Positions 6,125 through 6,743 of a stretch of DNA of 6,743 bases are shown piece after piece (the first letter of the stretch is position 1; the number at the start of each line of letters is the position of its first letter). The position numbers and the translations under genes were made by a program. Source of the DNA: DATAFF01 sp044870245 (lineage in GTDB: Bacteria > Pseudomonadota > Alphaproteobacteria > Rhizobiales > Aestuariivirgaceae); assembly GCA_044870245.1 (NCBI GenBank), contig JBIOYR010000033.1, forward strand, positions 1 to 6,743, written 5' to 3'. The notes beneath the pieces are model-generated. The model saw nothing but the letters and a program-made list of their open reading frames with translations. It was not told the DNA's origin and made no database searches.

Positions 6125-6743
6125 GTTTGAAGGTCCCCACCCATGCCGCGCTGTCGGGCTGTCTCGTCGATCTCCTGAGCCCGCTCGATGGCGCGCTTGC
6201 GCTCATCCTCGCTGATATACTCGCTATGGGCGAGCTGTTCCTCAACGACGTCGATCTCGGCGACGTCCTTGAGGCGAGCCGGCCACTCGCCGGTTCTGAG
6301 GCACACGACGCAGCGCACGATCTCGGCAATACCCTGCAGCATGACCAGCGCGCCGGCGATCGGAATGACGGTCTTGAAGTGGTAGACTGGCGGGCCGTTC
6401 GCCGTCACATTGGAGTGCTCGTCGATGCGCCAGGAATCGGCTGCATATTGTTCGCCGGCATAGATCAGTGCCAGGATCCCGGGAATGAAGAAGACGAAAT
6501 AAAGGACGAGATCGAGCGTCGCCTGGGTGTGCGGCTTCATCGAGCTGTAGAGGAAATCGCCGCGGACATGCGCATTCTGTGCCAGCGTGTAGGCACCCGC
6601 CAGCATGAACAGCGTGCCGTACATCATGTTCTCGACATCGAAGATCCAGGCCGTCGGCGCATTCAGGAGATAGCGCTTGACCACCTCGACGCACACGATT
6701 GCCATCAGCAGCATGATCAGCCATGCCGCCGCCTTTCCCACCC
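6121..6743 (-). CDS. dctQ: TRAP transporter small permease subunit (DctQ family), 5' end beyond window
   Basis: At least 206 residues of the four-helix small membrane subunit that partners DctM. The frame is open to the right edge. A GTG at 6739-6741 can be read as a start, but the first helix is already under way there, so the true start probably lies outside the window. Counting from that GTG, hydrophobic helices run at about 4-20, 36-55, 76-97 and 122-146. The segments PTAWIFDVENMMYGTLFMLAGAY (29-51), HVRGDF (58-63) and HFKTVIPIAGALVMLQGIAEI (121-141) are typical of DctQ, where the small subunit packs against DctM. After the last helix comes an unusual charged tail of about 55 residues (152-206), rich in Glu, Asp and Arg and predicted helical, probably cytoplasmic. 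The stop overlaps the DctM start by 4 nt. The missing binding-protein gene may lie further right. Confidence 0.9.
   Translation of the reverse strand, partial: VGKAAAWLIMLLMAIVCVEVVKRYLLNAPTAWIFDVENMMYGTLFMLAGAYTLAQNAHVRGDFLYSSMKPHTQATLDLVLYFVFFIPGILALIYAGEQYAADSWRIDEHSNVTANGPPVYHFKTVIPIAGALVMLQGIAEIVRCVVCLRTGEWPARLKDVAEIDVVEEQLAHSEYISEDERKRAIERAQEIDETARQRGMGGDLQT

Overview
The window looks like a piece of a high-GC alphaproteobacterial chromosome, most plausibly from the Bradyrhizobium/Rhodopseudomonas group. That is an inference from GC-rich third codon positions, the style of the proteins, and a short intergenic palindromic element of a kind I associate with those genomes. No search was run. 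I see no rRNA, tRNA, CRISPR array, insertion-sequence transposase or phage gene.

Layout. Two plus-strand genes occupy the left end: the last 64 codons (stop included) of a gene that begins before the window, possibly a solute-binding protein, and a 195-residue protein of unknown function that reads as two copies of the same alpha/beta unit. They converge on a six-gene minus-strand block. Between the two sets lies a 180-bp MITE-like element with about 27-bp terminal inverted repeats and TA on both sides. In transcription order (right to left) the block holds a TRAP transporter small permease subunit (5' end cut by the window edge), a TRAP large permease subunit, a small exported c-type cytochrome, an exported PQQ-dependent sugar dehydrogenase-like beta-propeller protein, a cytoplasmic hotdog-fold acyl-CoA thioesterase, and a Tat-exported metallo-beta-lactamase-fold hydrolase.

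How the genes may work together. The TRAP pair overlaps by 4 nt (ATGA), and the cytochrome gene may overlap the end of the large subunit by up to 11 nt, so at least these three look like one translationally coupled unit. The dehydrogenase-like gene follows after 148 nt with a strong Shine-Dalgarno sequence. A sensible inference is periplasmic oxidation of a sugar, alcohol or related compound by the PQQ-type enzyme, electron transfer to the small cytochrome c, and uptake of an acidic product (or of the substrate) by the TRAP transporter. The last two genes have no obvious place in that scheme beyond general catabolism. The TRAP solute-binding protein is not in the window and may lie just past the right edge.

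The region is mostly ordinary metabolic and transport DNA. I do not see convincing evidence of a wholly new system. The best leads are the TRAP/cytochrome c/PQQ-protein neighbourhood, the roughly 150-residue insertion in the TRAP large subunit, the duplicated unknown protein, and the MITE-like element that begins at a stop codon.
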